The position numbers and the translations under genes are program-made. A stretch of DNA of 64,000 nt, from contig NZ_CP127162.1 in NCBI RefSeq assembly GCF_030263935.1, positions 3,791,501 to 3,855,500 on the forward strand, read 5' to 3'. The DNA is from Paenibacillus polygoni (GTDB lineage Bacteria; Bacillota; Bacilli; Paenibacillales; Paenibacillaceae). The notes below the pieces were generated by a model, which worked only from the letters and a program-made list of their open reading frames with translations, was not told the DNA's origin and ran no database searches. Of the stretch, positions 44,200-52,597 are shown piece after piece (the stretch's first letter is position 1; each line of letters opens with the position of its first letter).

Positions 44200-44414
44200 T
44201 TGAAAATGGAGTGGAAGCGTGGGCAGGATTCTGCTGTTCGCGCGATTCCTGCTTTATGGCTCCAGTGGATGGATGGTTCTTACGAGCGCTGTTGTTTTCG
44301 GATTTCTAGGGTTGTATAAAACCAGCCAAGGTAGAAATCCGATAACAAAGGCGCCCGCTTCGCTTCGATAGAACCATTCCATCCACTTCCGCTCTGCTTC
44401 CACTTTGTTTTCAA
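44200..44414. repeat. Imperfect palindrome of about 215 bp (MITE-like element candidate)
   Basis: The ends TTGAAAA...GTGGAAGC and GCTTCCAC...TTTTCAA are inverted copies. Inside, GTGGATGGATGGTTCT and later GTTTTCGGATTTCT (left arm) match AGAAATCCG, then AGAACCATTCCATCCAC (right arm), around a loop near AGGGTTGTATAAAACC. The whole element can fold as one long hairpin. No target-site duplication could be confirmed and no reading frame is convincing. Confidence 0.75.
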
Positions 44415-44421
44415 AAATATG

Positions 44422-44481
44422 GTTGCCCCTAAGTTTAGAGGGGCAACTGGGTGAGTTCCTGCAGTATTACTGGCAGGAACT
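44422..44481. repeat. Two short perfect hairpins
   Basis: GTTGCCCCT/AGGGGCAAC (44422-44430, 44439-44447) and AGTTCCTGC/GCAGGAACT (44454-44462, 44473-44481). Both have nine-base perfect stems and lie between the long palindrome and the tandem array. Confidence 0.75.
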
Positions 44482-44503
44482 GTTAGTCAAGGGAAAAACC
44501 AAG

Positions 44504-44821
44504 CATGATTTGAACGCTACGCCTCTCTTCTCTCAAATCATGAACTTTTTTAAAGACAAAACCCTTCATGATTTGGACACTACGCTCCGCTTCTCTCGAA
44601 TCATGAACTTCTTTCAAAGACAAAACCCTTCATGATTTGGACATTACGCTTTCGCTTCTCTCTAATCATGAACTTCTTTAAAGACAAAACACGTCATGAT
44701 TTGGACATTATGCTTCGCTTCTCTCGAATCATTAACTTCCTCAAAGACAAAACCTATCATGATTTAGACACTACGCTCGCTTCTCTCCAATCATGAACTT
44801 CTTCAAAGATAAAACATCCTT
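44504..44821. repeat. Tandem array of five 63-64 bp repeats
   Basis: Units start with CATGATTT at 44504, 44567, 44631, 44695 and 44758, and end before 44822. Each contains the pair TCATGATT...AATCATGA (eight-base complement, weakened in some units), the loop segment GCTTCTCTC and the tail ACTTCTTTAAAGACAAAAC. Spacing is 63 or 64 throughout. There are no unique spacers between repeats. It lies in the gap between yqeM and cvfB and holds no gene. Confidence 0.93.
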
Positions 44822-44830
44822 CATGAAAAG

Positions 44831-44851
44831 CAAAGAGCCCTTAAAGGGCTC
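44831..44851 (-). terminator. Terminator of the yqeG-to-cvfB operon
   Basis: On the minus strand GAGCCCTT-T-AAGGGCTC is followed by TTTGCTTTTC, 31 bases after the cvfB stop and directly before the repeat array. Confidence 0.8.
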
Positions 44852-44882
44852 GTTACTCTAATTACAACATAAGGTTACTTGC

Positions 44883-45779
44883 TTATTCTTCAGACGCTTC
44901 TTCTTTTTTTACAAGATACGTCCAGTTTTCATCCTGAGTCACGAGGCCGTCTTTCATAAGCTTGCCCATGGCACGCTTGAAAGCAGACTTACTGATTCCG
45001 AATTTATTTTTGATAATATCCGGCGGTGTCTGGTCAGAATAAGGCATTGCTCCGTTTGGCCGTTCCTTAATAAATTCAAGGATACGCTCAGCGTCTTCGT
45101 TACGTCCGATTTCCTTACGTTGAGTCATAGAAAGATTCACTCTTCCATCCTCACGAACAAGGGTTACACGAACGCTTACTTTCTCTCCAAGTCTCAGCAT
45201 CCGAGTGCGCTCGGAAGAATGAATCATCCCAATCGCGCCAAAGCCTAGTACCCCGCCGTCTACAAGTACAAAAGTACCCATCTGCAGCGGTTTATACACC
45301 GTCGCCTCTACCCACTCATTCATCCAGGTCGTCGGTGCATGGAACGTCAAAGGAGTAAGTTCTCTTTCCCCTGCAAGTTTTGCGCGAAGGCGTCCTTGCC
45401 GGTCATGCTCCATAATAACAAAGACCTCATCTCCAACTTGCGGATGAAGTTCTCTCATTTCGGGAAGCTCGCGAATCGGCAGCAACAGCTGACGTCCCAG
45501 TCCCATTTCTAAAAAACAACCCAGTCTTGGGTGGACATCAGCTACTTCGAGCTTCGCCATTTCACCCAAGGTAAGATAAGGTTTTTTCATTGTTGCTGCT
45601 GGGCGATCATCGGTATCGAAGAAAAGAAAAACTTCCACTTCTTCTCCCACTTTAATGTCACGCGTCAGCTCCGAATAATGCAATAATACATCTTCACTGC
45701 CTGTTGATAAAAAATACCCATACGGGGACACTTCCCGGGATACCGGGAGTGTAACTACCGTTCCTGCTACAAAACTCAT
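44883..45779 (-). CDS. CvfB-type RNA-binding protein (S1 domains plus winged helix)
   Basis: A 298-residue YitL/CvfB-family protein. It has three S1-like OB segments (MSFVAGTVVTLPVSREV, then KLEVADVHPRLGCFLEMGL, then EATVYKPLQMGTFVLVDGG) and a C-terminal winged helix (DIIKNKFGISKSAFKRAMGK). In Staphylococcus aureus CvfB binds RNA and affects virulence gene expression; in this organism the role is unknown. Its ATG overlaps the rsfS stop (ATGA), so the two are coupled, and a terminator follows. Confidence 0.88.
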   Translation of the reverse strand: MSFVAGTVVTLPVSREVSPYGYFLSTGSEDVLLHYSELTRDIKVGEEVEVFLFFDTDDRPAATMKKPYLTLGEMAKLEVADVHPRLGCFLEMGLGRQLLLPIRELPEMRELHPQVGDEVFVIMEHDRQGRLRAKLAGERELTPLTFHAPTTWMNEWVEATVYKPLQMGTFVLVDGGVLGFGAIGMIHSSERTRMLRLGEKVSVRVTLVREDGRVNLSMTQRKEIGRNEDAERILEFIKERPNGAMPYSDQTPPDIIKNKFGISKSAFKRAMGKLMKDGLVTQDENWTYLVKKEEASEE

Positions 45780-46123
45780 ACTTTATTCACCACTTTAGCA
45801 TCTGACCAAAGTCTTTCAATATTATAATATTCCCGCTCATCGCGGTGGAACACGTGCACTACCACATCGCCAAGATCCATCAGTACCCAGCGTGCAGAAT
45901 TCATTCCTTCTAGTCCTTTTATCTGAACTCCGGATTCTTGCACCCGTTTACGGATTTCTGTAGCGATGGCTTGGACCTGTGTATCTGAATTCCCGTGACA
46001 AATAACAAAATAATCTGCGACAAGTGAAACCCCTTTAAGATCAAGGGCTACAATGTTCATCGCTTTTTTATCGTCTGCTGCCTCTACTGCAATCTGAAGT
46101 AATTCTTTGGATGAGATACTCAT
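45776..46123 (-). CDS. rsfS: Ribosome silencing factor RsfS
   Basis: A 115-residue protein (YqeL) that binds L14 of the 50S subunit and prevents joining with 30S during starvation. The hallmark segments are DYFVICHGNSDTQVQAIA and ARWVLMDLGDVVVHVFHRDEREYY. It begins three bases after yqeK and overlaps the next gene, as part of the yqe operon. Confidence 0.95.
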   Translation of the reverse strand: MSISSKELLQIAVEAADDKKAMNIVALDLKGVSLVADYFVICHGNSDTQVQAIATEIRKRVQESGVQIKGLEGMNSARWVLMDLGDVVVHVFHRDEREYYNIERLWSDAKVVNKV

Positions 46124-46126
46124 GAA

Positions 46127-46732
46127 TCAACCTCCGATTTTATGTGTATTGGATTTATCCATTAGCTTAATTTGCTCAATTAAATCATTACGAGTAAAAA
46201 TCGTTAAAGGATAGATAATCTTTCTCTGAGAAACCAGGTGAGTAATGGTACCATCAAATCCGGCTAAAAGAGCTTCTTCGAGGCTGTGCTCTGCGAGTTC
46301 ACGGATCCGGTCCACTCCAGGAAAGTCTCGTCCCGGCTCCATATAATCGGCAAGACACACCACTTTATCCAGAAGACTCATACCTACACGTCCGGAAGTA
46401 TGCCATTTAATTGCACTCAGAACTTCAGGATCTGTCACTTTATACTCCTGTTCCGCTACAAAAGCACCGACTTCTGAATGCCACAACTGTTTATCATGAA
46501 GAAGAAGATCTTGATTCAGATTATTCTCCCGAATGATCTTTTCCATCTCTTTGACAGGCCAGTACTTCGCTACATCATGCAAAATAGCAGCAAGATCCGC
46601 TTTGACCGGATCTGCTCCGAATCGTTCAGCAAGCACTACCGCTGTTTGCATGACACCTTCTGTATGTTTCCAGCGCTGAGGTGGCATTTGCTCGGAGACG
46701 GCTTTTATTAATTCATCTCGATTTAGACTCAT
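46127..46732 (-). CDS. yqeK: HD-domain bis(5'-nucleosyl)-tetraphosphatase YqeK
   Basis: A 201-residue HD-superfamily hydrolase splitting diadenosine tetraphosphate symmetrically. The metal-binding residues are in RWKHTEGVMQTAVVLAERFG and AAILHDVAKYW (HD), then LLLHDKQLWHSEVGAF and IKWHTSGRVGMSLLDKVVCLADYMEPGRDF (written here as IKWHTSGRVGM and CLADYMEPGRDF). The start overlaps the end of nadD by 20 bases. Confidence 0.93.
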   Translation of the reverse strand: MSLNRDELIKAVSEQMPPQRWKHTEGVMQTAVVLAERFGADPVKADLAAILHDVAKYWPVKEMEKIIRENNLNQDLLLHDKQLWHSEVGAFVAEQEYKVTDPEVLSAIKWHTSGRVGMSLLDKVVCLADYMEPGRDFPGVDRIRELAEHSLEEALLAGFDGTITHLVSQRKIIYPLTIFTRNDLIEQIKLMDKSNTHKIGG

Positions 46733-47306
46733 ATAATCCGCTCCTTGTTATATACGTAAGGACCGAGTCAGGTACCATGAACCGCACCGATTTGCCGTCT
46801 GCTAAACGTCTTCTGATCGCTGTTGATGAAATATCAACTTGCGGCATCTCTGCAAGTAGCACACGGCTTTGCAAAAATTCCGGAAGATCGTCCAAATGCA
46901 GTTCAAATCCGGGCCTGCCTACACCGATAAAGGTAATCTGCTGGACAAGCTCTTCAATCCGCTCCCACTTCGGCAAGTAATTCACCATATCTGCACCAAT
47001 GATAAAATAAAAAGTGGTATTTGGATATTTTTTATGCAAGAGCTGGATCGTATCAATGGTATAGGATACTCCCCCGCGAACGACTTCAATATCAAGCGTT
47101 GAATAATCTTGATAATCCTCCGTCGCAAGTTTGGTCATATCCAGCCTTTGCTCGCCTGTTGCTCCTGCTGCTTGTTTATGCGGTGGAATATGAGAAGGCA
47201 TGAACCATACCTCATCCAGCTTAAAAGCATCCTTCACCGTCTCTGCCGCAAGCAAATGCCCCATATGAATAGGGTCGAACGTACCGCCCATGATACCTAC
47301 CTTCAT
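46713..47306 (-). CDS. nadD: Nicotinate-nucleotide adenylyltransferase NadD
   Basis: Converts nicotinate mononucleotide and ATP to deamido-NAD in NAD synthesis; 197 residues. The nucleotidyltransferase motif GGTFDPIHMGHLLAA is at residues 7-21 (GxFDPxHxGH) and the C-terminal ISSTAIRRRLADGKS is the ISSTxxR motif. It is in the yqe operon between yqeI and yqeK, as in B. subtilis. Confidence 0.96.
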   Translation of the reverse strand: MKVGIMGGTFDPIHMGHLLAAETVKDAFKLDEVWFMPSHIPPHKQAAGATGEQRLDMTKLATEDYQDYSTLDIEVVRGGVSYTIDTIQLLHKKYPNTTFYFIIGADMVNYLPKWERIEELVQQITFIGVGRPGFELHLDDLPEFLQSRVLLAEMPQVDISSTAIRRRLADGKSVRFMVPDSVLTYITRSGLYESKSR

Positions 47307-47345
47307 ACGGCCTACTCCTTTTACATCAAATAATCTATTCTTTGT

Positions 47346-47642
47346 TTAGTTTCGCGGCAATTCAATCTGCTTATGATCGCGAGACTCTTTATATAGAGTA
47401 ATCGTGTTTCCTAGAATTTGAACAAGTTCGCTGCCTGTACGCTCTGCCAGTTCAGCTGCTACTTCTTTTTTATCGTCCAGGTTATTGCTTAAGATAGAAA
47501 CTTTCATAAGTTCACGTTTTTCAATTGCTTCTTCAATATGACGGAATAGATGTTCATTCGTACCGCCTTTACCAATTTGGAACACAGGATCCAAGTGATG
47601 TGCTTGTGCACGTAAAAATCTTTTTTGTTTACCCGTTAACAT
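47346..47642 (-). CDS. yqeI: YhbY/YqeI family ribosome-assembly RNA-binding protein
   Basis: A 98-residue CRM-domain protein that associates with pre-50S particles. It starts MLTGKQKRFLRAQAHHLDPV, with the conserved QIGKGG loop and KREL-MKVS segment, and ends in a short basic tail. The ATG follows AAGGGG at eight bases. It is placed between aroE and nadD. Confidence 0.92.
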   Translation of the reverse strand: MLTGKQKRFLRAQAHHLDPVFQIGKGGTNEHLFRHIEEAIEKRELMKVSILSNNLDDKKEVAAELAERTGSELVQILGNTITLYKESRDHKQIELPRN

Positions 47643-47745
47643 TGTATTAACCCCTTATAATATGCATTTTCTGTCGGAATCTGCATTCCTCTTTATGTTT
47701 GTCCATTCGTATGACAGATTATGAGAAATACAGAATAATATAAAA

Positions 47746-48606
47746 TTAAAAACTTTCTAGTACTGCTTTTCTCATGGCGTGAACAGGGGCAGGAATACCA
47801 AACCAATGTTCAAAAGCGATCGCTCCTTGGTATATAAACATACCAAGACCACCGTGAATGATACATTTCTTTTCTTTTGCTATAGAAAGCAGCTTTGTCT
47901 CCAGTGGATTATATATTAGATCGCTTACGACAACCCCTTCTGGCAAAGCGTCTTGTTCAATCGGAGTTTCATGCAGATTAGGATGCATCCCTACCGAAGT
48001 CGTATTAATGATAATATCCGCATGTAATAGTGCATGATGTGCCTCCGAAATAGGCAGTCCTTGAACTTGTCCCATCGCTTTGAAATCGGCAGCCATCTTC
48101 TCCGCACGTTCCATGGTTCGGTTAAGGATGGTGACCGATGCCGGGCTTTCCAGAAGCAGTGCATACACAATTCCCCGGGCGGCGCCGCCAGCACCAATCA
48201 CGACAATAAGTTTTCCCTCTAGTGATGAGATGGCTTCTTCTTTTAACGACCTCACATAACCGGCTCCATCCGTATTATATCCGATCAGCCTGCCTTCTTC
48301 ATGAACGACGGTATTGACTGCGCCTGTAAGCTTCGCACTGTCATCGAGCTCATCCATATAAGACATGATCTCGACTTTATGAGGAATTGTCACGTTTACA
48401 CCTCGAAATCCCATTGACTTTATTCCTTTAACAGCTGCATCAAGGCCCTCCGGTTTCACATGCAAAGGGACGTAATCCCCATGGATCCCTGTTTTATAAA
48501 GAGCTGCTTGATGCATAGCGGGAGACTTACTGTGTGCAATGGGATCACCCATGACCCCAAGAAGCGTATATCCACTAGGCTTAAGTTCTTGTATTTTGTT
48601 TGACAT
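47746..48606 (-). CDS. aroE: Shikimate dehydrogenase (NADP+)
   Basis: Reduces 3-dehydroshikimate to shikimate in chorismate synthesis; 286 residues. Substrate-binding segment GDPIAHSKSPAMHQAAL, catalytic lysine in NVTIPHKVEIM, dinucleotide loop VIGAGGAARGIVYAL and the NADP-type NRTMERAEK. The ATG follows GGGGGAG. Within the yqe operon, in the B. subtilis order. Confidence 0.96.
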   Translation of the reverse strand: MSNKIQELKPSGYTLLGVMGDPIAHSKSPAMHQAALYKTGIHGDYVPLHVKPEGLDAAVKGIKSMGFRGVNVTIPHKVEIMSYMDELDDSAKLTGAVNTVVHEEGRLIGYNTDGAGYVRSLKEEAISSLEGKLIVVIGAGGAARGIVYALLLESPASVTILNRTMERAEKMAADFKAMGQVQGLPISEAHHALLHADIIINTTSVGMHPNLHETPIEQDALPEGVVVSDLIYNPLETKLLSIAKEKKCIIHGGLGMFIYQGAIAFEHWFGIPAPVHAMRKAVLESF

Positions 48607-48648
48607 CCTGTCTCCCCCTATGAACTCCCATGTTCAGATAGAGCAAAA

Positions 48649-49773
48649 TCAGATTAAGGAAGGACGAATCATAACACGAACTCCGCGCGGTGCATGCACT
48701 GCAACGAGAGCTCCTTCCTGTCCGTTCACTTTGATCCAGCCAAGTCCGGAAATAAAGACATCGTTGCGACTTCCTTTTTTAATGCGGAAATCATGACGTG
48801 TCCACTCTGGAAGATCTTCCATATCCTCGCGAGATGGAGGGGACAATAATTCGCCTGCATGATCTTTATAAAGTTCATCTGCACGCTCCAGTTTGGTCCG
48901 GTGGATCTTAATTGCATTGTTGATGTAACAAGTGAACGACTGACGTTCTCCTTCGATAAAATCGAATCGTGCAAGTCCCCCAAAGAACAGAGTCTGTCCG
49001 CTGTTCAGCTGATAGACAGCTGGTTTCAGCGGCTTATCCGGCATAATGGCAGATAAGTCTTTGCGCGATACAATCTCGCTGTAACGCCATGGATATACGA
49101 TTCCTGGTGTATCAATGATGGATGCTCCATCATCCAGTGGAATATGGACCATATCAAGCGTAGTACCTGGATATCTAGAAGTGGTAAGCTCTTGATCTAG
49201 GTCACTGTAATCACGGATCAATCGGTTAATAAGTGTTGATTTCCCAACATTCGTCGCACCAACAACGTATACATCCCGATCTCCGCGATGTTCATTAACG
49301 GATTCAAGAAGTCGATCAAAACCTTGATTCTGTTTCGCACTGCATAGCACGATATCTACCGTTTTCAGTCCTTGCGCTTTGGCTTGCATCTGAACCCAGT
49401 TGCGAACCTTGTTCCAATTCGTTACTTTAGGAAGCAAATCAGTTTTGTTTACTGCAAGTAGTACCGGATTGTTCCCGACAAAACGTTGCAGAGCTGAAAT
49501 CATGCTGCCTTCGAAATCGAATAGATCGACGATATGAATAACGAGTGCATCCTTATCTCCGATTTTACTGAGCAGAGCCAAGAATTCATCCTGATCCACC
49601 GTAACGGAAGAAGCCTCGCTATAATTTTTAATACGAAAACAACGCTGGCAAATGACAGGATCGCGATCCAGCGCTTTAATGGGTGTATATCCCGGCAGCT
49701 CAGGTTGTTCTGTCTGCAGTAGAATACCGCATCCGCTGCATCTTCCTTTTGTGCCGTCATGCATATGATTCAT
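48649..49773 (-). CDS. yqeH: Ribosome biogenesis GTPase YqeH
   Basis: Circularly permuted GTPase needed for 30S assembly; 374 residues. A four-cysteine zinc finger (C12, C15, C42, C45) comes first. The G motifs follow in permuted order: G4 NKTD at 109-112, G1 GATNVGKST at 172-180, G3 DTPG at 221-224. The C-terminal part is the RNA-recognition region. The ATG overlaps the yqeG stop (ATGA), with AGGAGG upstream. Confidence 0.96.
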   Translation of the reverse strand: MNHMHDGTKGRCSGCGILLQTEQPELPGYTPIKALDRDPVICQRCFRIKNYSEASSVTVDQDEFLALLSKIGDKDALVIHIVDLFDFEGSMISALQRFVGNNPVLLAVNKTDLLPKVTNWNKVRNWVQMQAKAQGLKTVDIVLCSAKQNQGFDRLLESVNEHRGDRDVYVVGATNVGKSTLINRLIRDYSDLDQELTTSRYPGTTLDMVHIPLDDGASIIDTPGIVYPWRYSEIVSRKDLSAIMPDKPLKPAVYQLNSGQTLFFGGLARFDFIEGERQSFTCYINNAIKIHRTKLERADELYKDHAGELLSPPSREDMEDLPEWTRHDFRIKKGSRNDVFISGLGWIKVNGQEGALVAVHAPRGVRVMIRPSLI

Positions 49774-50300
49774 TTTTTCTTTTCCTCCTCAAGCCATAGG
49801 CCTTTCCTGCGTAGACGAGATAACGCAATACGTTCGATCCGTCTGTTAAACTTCGTCATAATCCCTTCGTCTGCAATTGCAATGGGCAGCACCAGAACAG
49901 TAAAAAGTCCTAGTCTGTTTCCTCCAAACACATCCGTAAGCATCTGATCTCCGACTACAATCGTCTGCTCTTCTGTTAAGTCCATCATTTTCATTGCTTT
50001 GCGAAACGGGGTGTTCGAGGGCTTTCGTGCCTCATGTACATACTCAATCTGTAAGGGAGTAGCAAAAGTAGACACCCGAGTCAACTTGTTGTTGGAAACA
50101 ATGACCAGTTTAAACCCAGCATCTCTCACCTTCTCGAACCAAGCGATGAGTTCCGGGGTTGCTTCAGGTGCCTTGGCTCCCACAAGTGTGTTATCAAGAT
50201 CGGTAATAATCCCGCGATATCCACGTTCATATAATGCTTCCAAATCAATATCAAACACGGTTTCCACCTGGAGTTTTGGTATTAGCCTTTTAAACAACAT
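49770..50300 (-). CDS. yqeG: YqeG family HAD IIIA-type phosphatase
   Basis: A 176-residue HAD-superfamily phosphatase with the nucleophile motif GIITDLDNTLVGAK, the threonine/serine motif LVIVSNN, and VVGDQMLTDVFGGNRLGL as the metal-binding end. The substrate is unknown. The frame runs to a TTG at 50324, but GAGG precedes the ATG at 50300, giving MLFKRLIPKLQVETV and a length near that of B. subtilis YqeG. It is first in the yqe operon; no clear promoter was picked out upstream. Confidence 0.92.
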   Translation of the reverse strand: MLFKRLIPKLQVETVFDIDLEALYERGYRGIITDLDNTLVGAKAPEATPELIAWFEKVRDAGFKLVIVSNNKLTRVSTFATPLQIEYVHEARKPSNTPFRKAMKMMDLTEEQTIVVGDQMLTDVFGGNRLGLFTVLVLPIAIADEGIMTKFNRRIERIALSRLRRKGLWLEEEKKK

Positions 50301-50349
50301 GTTCACCTCAATTTCATACGACAAACTATAACATAATCTGTACAGTTAG

Positions 50350-50390
50350 TAAAAAGGCAAACGGACACGGGGAAAGCTTACACCCGTGCC
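50350..50390 (-). terminator. Terminator overlapping the end of the transglutaminase gene
   Basis: On the minus strand GGCACGGG...CCCCGTGTCC is followed by GTTTGCCTTTTT. The 5' arm is formed by the last codons of the upstream gene. Confidence 0.65.
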
Positions 50391-52597
50391 GATTTCAGCC
50401 TTTTCTTCATTTGTGCAGCTATGTCTTGTACCTCTTGCCAAGCATTCTCCTGCACATGATCCGGGCTATATCTTGCCATTTCAAATTGTCTTAGCAGTTC
50501 AGAGAGCTCAGCTGCGACTACAGGAACTTCTTGCCCCCATCTTGTAACCGATTCTCGAAGCGTTTCGTGCTGCTCTCGGCGCAGCCCTTTACGCCGAACC
50601 GAACGAATCCACCGCTCTGTTTCTACGACGACTTTTTGATCCGGTGTAAGCGGCTTACCTATTCTTAATCTAAGCACATAGAAATGCAGATTATATCGAT
50701 TGCGCCATATAATATATCCTGCCCATAGGATGAGTACTGATACAGCCGTCCATCCAATAATCGGACTTACGGTAAAAGCCTCATCCTTTTCATTTGTAAT
50801 CGGTTCTTTTGTTTCTTCTGGCTGAACCTCATCTTCTTCCTTAGGTGTTTCCTCTGGATCTGCATCTTCTGTACTCGTAAGGAGCGGCATATTGAACCCC
50901 GGAGTCGCTTCCACCGGAATCCAGCCGTATTCCTCTCCAAAATACACTTCAGCCCAAGAGTGAGCATCGGCATTTGTTACCACGTATGACATAGAAGACA
51001 TCTCATCATTATACTGTGAGAACGCAGCATCCTCAGCAAAATCAGCCTGACCAGGAGCATAGCCTTTTACCCATCTGGCCGGAATATCTAAAGAACGTGC
51101 CATCATGACAAGTGAAGTCGAGAAATAATCACAATATCCTTCTTTTATTTCAAACAGAAACCCATCTACAAAGTCATTGCTTTGTTTTAACGATAGATCG
51201 GGATTGTTTGTGTAACTGAAATTGGTTGTTAAATAGTTTTGCAGTAAACTGACCTTTTCATACGGATATTCTGAAGTTGCTGTAATTTCTTTTGCAAGTT
51301 CGGTAACTCGTTTAGGGAAACGATTAGGAATCTGTAAGTAATCCGAATTTATCTCATCTGTTCCGTACAGTTCTTCGTATGTTTTCGCTTTAATTGTGTC
51401 CACTGGAATTAGCGGCACTTCCGACTGAATCGTATAGGTTCTAGGAAAAGGCGTGTCACGGCTCCCATCCCAGTGAAGCTCAGCTTGTTCACTTTTCCAC
51501 AGCAGCGTACTTGCTTCGCTCTCTCCATCAACGGAGACCACTTCATTAATCGCATACGCACCAAATAGAACAGGATACACCTTATCATTAAGCATGGTAA
51601 CGGATTGGGTTACTTGCTTCGTATTTCCCCGAGCCGCAGCACCGTCGTTATGAAGTTCACTTCCGAGATCCGCATCATCAAAGGATCTCCGAGAATAAGA
51701 AGGATCCTGCCAACCTGTACCGGAATACTCATCCCGTGTTTCACCACGCCAGTAACTCCGCTCTGACGTATATATTGTCATAACAGGAGAATAGTCATAA
51801 TTGAACCCACCGCCGAGCTGATTATCTTCTCTGCTATATCCAGATTCAGAGTTAGTGAAGCTTCCATTCTCCCCAGTAGCAGAAAAATTCGGTTGTGTAC
51901 TATCCCCTCTATTCTTAACCCATGCCGTGTAAGGATCGGTTAAGATCGGAGGTATAATCGGCATATTAACTCCGACAACGATAATCAGAGAAAAGATAAC
52001 AATCACGTTGGCAACAATTTTAAAAGGATTACGCCGTAATCTTTTCCAGCCTAGAGGATATTTGATCTGGAATGACCGAAGATGCAGACATACAAGCCAA
52101 GCCATTCCTGCAAAGGCAGTCCAAGCTACTTCTTTCCATAGGACAGAAGGTGTGAAAGAATCCAGAATACCTAGCGCAACAATGTTCAAACCAAGAAACA
52201 TCAGCACTTTTCTTGCATCGGTTATCAGCCGGATGATACACTCCATCATCACCCACGTACAAATTGCAAACCAAACATATGGATTCAGGCTGGCAACAAA
52301 GGCAATAAGGTTCTCAGGCAAGGTGCCGTTTGGTATAAAAATACCGTAAAAAGATAATACATAATATAAAATAAATCCGATAAGGATGAATTTCAGAATC
52401 ATTCGAATACTTGTACGAAAAGGTAGAATCATCTCACAGATCGCTACACTGATTAATGTGACGGCAACAAGTGTGGTCGTCTGCTGAAACCAAATAGGCT
52501 CTGTGTAAGAGACCCACTGCATCCCGATGATGACAATCCATAATAATGCGAATGCGTCATACCAAGAACGTTTTTGTCTGCTAGAAAAGATCCTCAT
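50378..52597 (-). CDS. Membrane transglutaminase-like protein (TgpA/YebA type)
   Basis: A 739-residue protein with about seven membrane segments in the first 210 residues. An extracytoplasmic transglutaminase-core domain has C489 (KEGYCDYFS), H546 (NADAHSWAEV) and E563 (GWIPVEATPGF) in the place of the usual Asp. An acidic Pro/Glu linker, another membrane segment near 606-625 and a cytoplasmic DUF4129-like tail follow. It is third of a moxR-DUF58-transglutaminase operon, whose start overlaps the DUF58 stop (ATGA). Such operons are widespread; the substrate is unknown, and envelope remodelling is a guess. Confidence 0.88.
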   Translation of the reverse strand: MRIFSSRQKRSWYDAFALLWIVIIGMQWVSYTEPIWFQQTTTLVAVTLISVAICEMILPFRTSIRMILKFILIGFILYYVLSFYGIFIPNGTLPENLIAFVASLNPYVWFAICTWVMMECIIRLITDARKVLMFLGLNIVALGILDSFTPSVLWKEVAWTAFAGMAWLVCLHLRSFQIKYPLGWKRLRRNPFKIVANVIVIFSLIIVVGVNMPIIPPILTDPYTAWVKNRGDSTQPNFSATGENGSFTNSESGYSREDNQLGGGFNYDYSPVMTIYTSERSYWRGETRDEYSGTGWQDPSYSRRSFDDADLGSELHNDGAAARGNTKQVTQSVTMLNDKVYPVLFGAYAINEVVSVDGESEASTLLWKSEQAELHWDGSRDTPFPRTYTIQSEVPLIPVDTIKAKTYEELYGTDEINSDYLQIPNRFPKRVTELAKEITATSEYPYEKVSLLQNYLTTNFSYTNNPDLSLKQSNDFVDGFLFEIKEGYCDYFSTSLVMMARSLDIPARWVKGYAPGQADFAEDAAFSQYNDEMSSMSYVVTNADAHSWAEVYFGEEYGWIPVEATPGFNMPLLTSTEDADPEETPKEEDEVQPEETKEPITNEKDEAFTVSPIIGWTAVSVLILWAGYIIWRNRYNLHFYVLRLRIGKPLTPDQKVVVETERWIRSVRRKGLRREQHETLRESVTRWGQEVPVVAAELSELLRQFEMARYSPDHVQENAWQEVQDIAAQMKKRLKSARV

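Noticed and set aside
44504..44821. Possible CRISPR array
   Set aside because: Repeats are 63-64 bp, directly adjacent and similar over their whole length; there are no unique spacers and no cas genes in the window.
47643..47745. Terminator or promoter between aroE and yqeI
   Set aside because: The gap is AT-rich without a clear hairpin or promoter pair; the genes are taken to be one operon.
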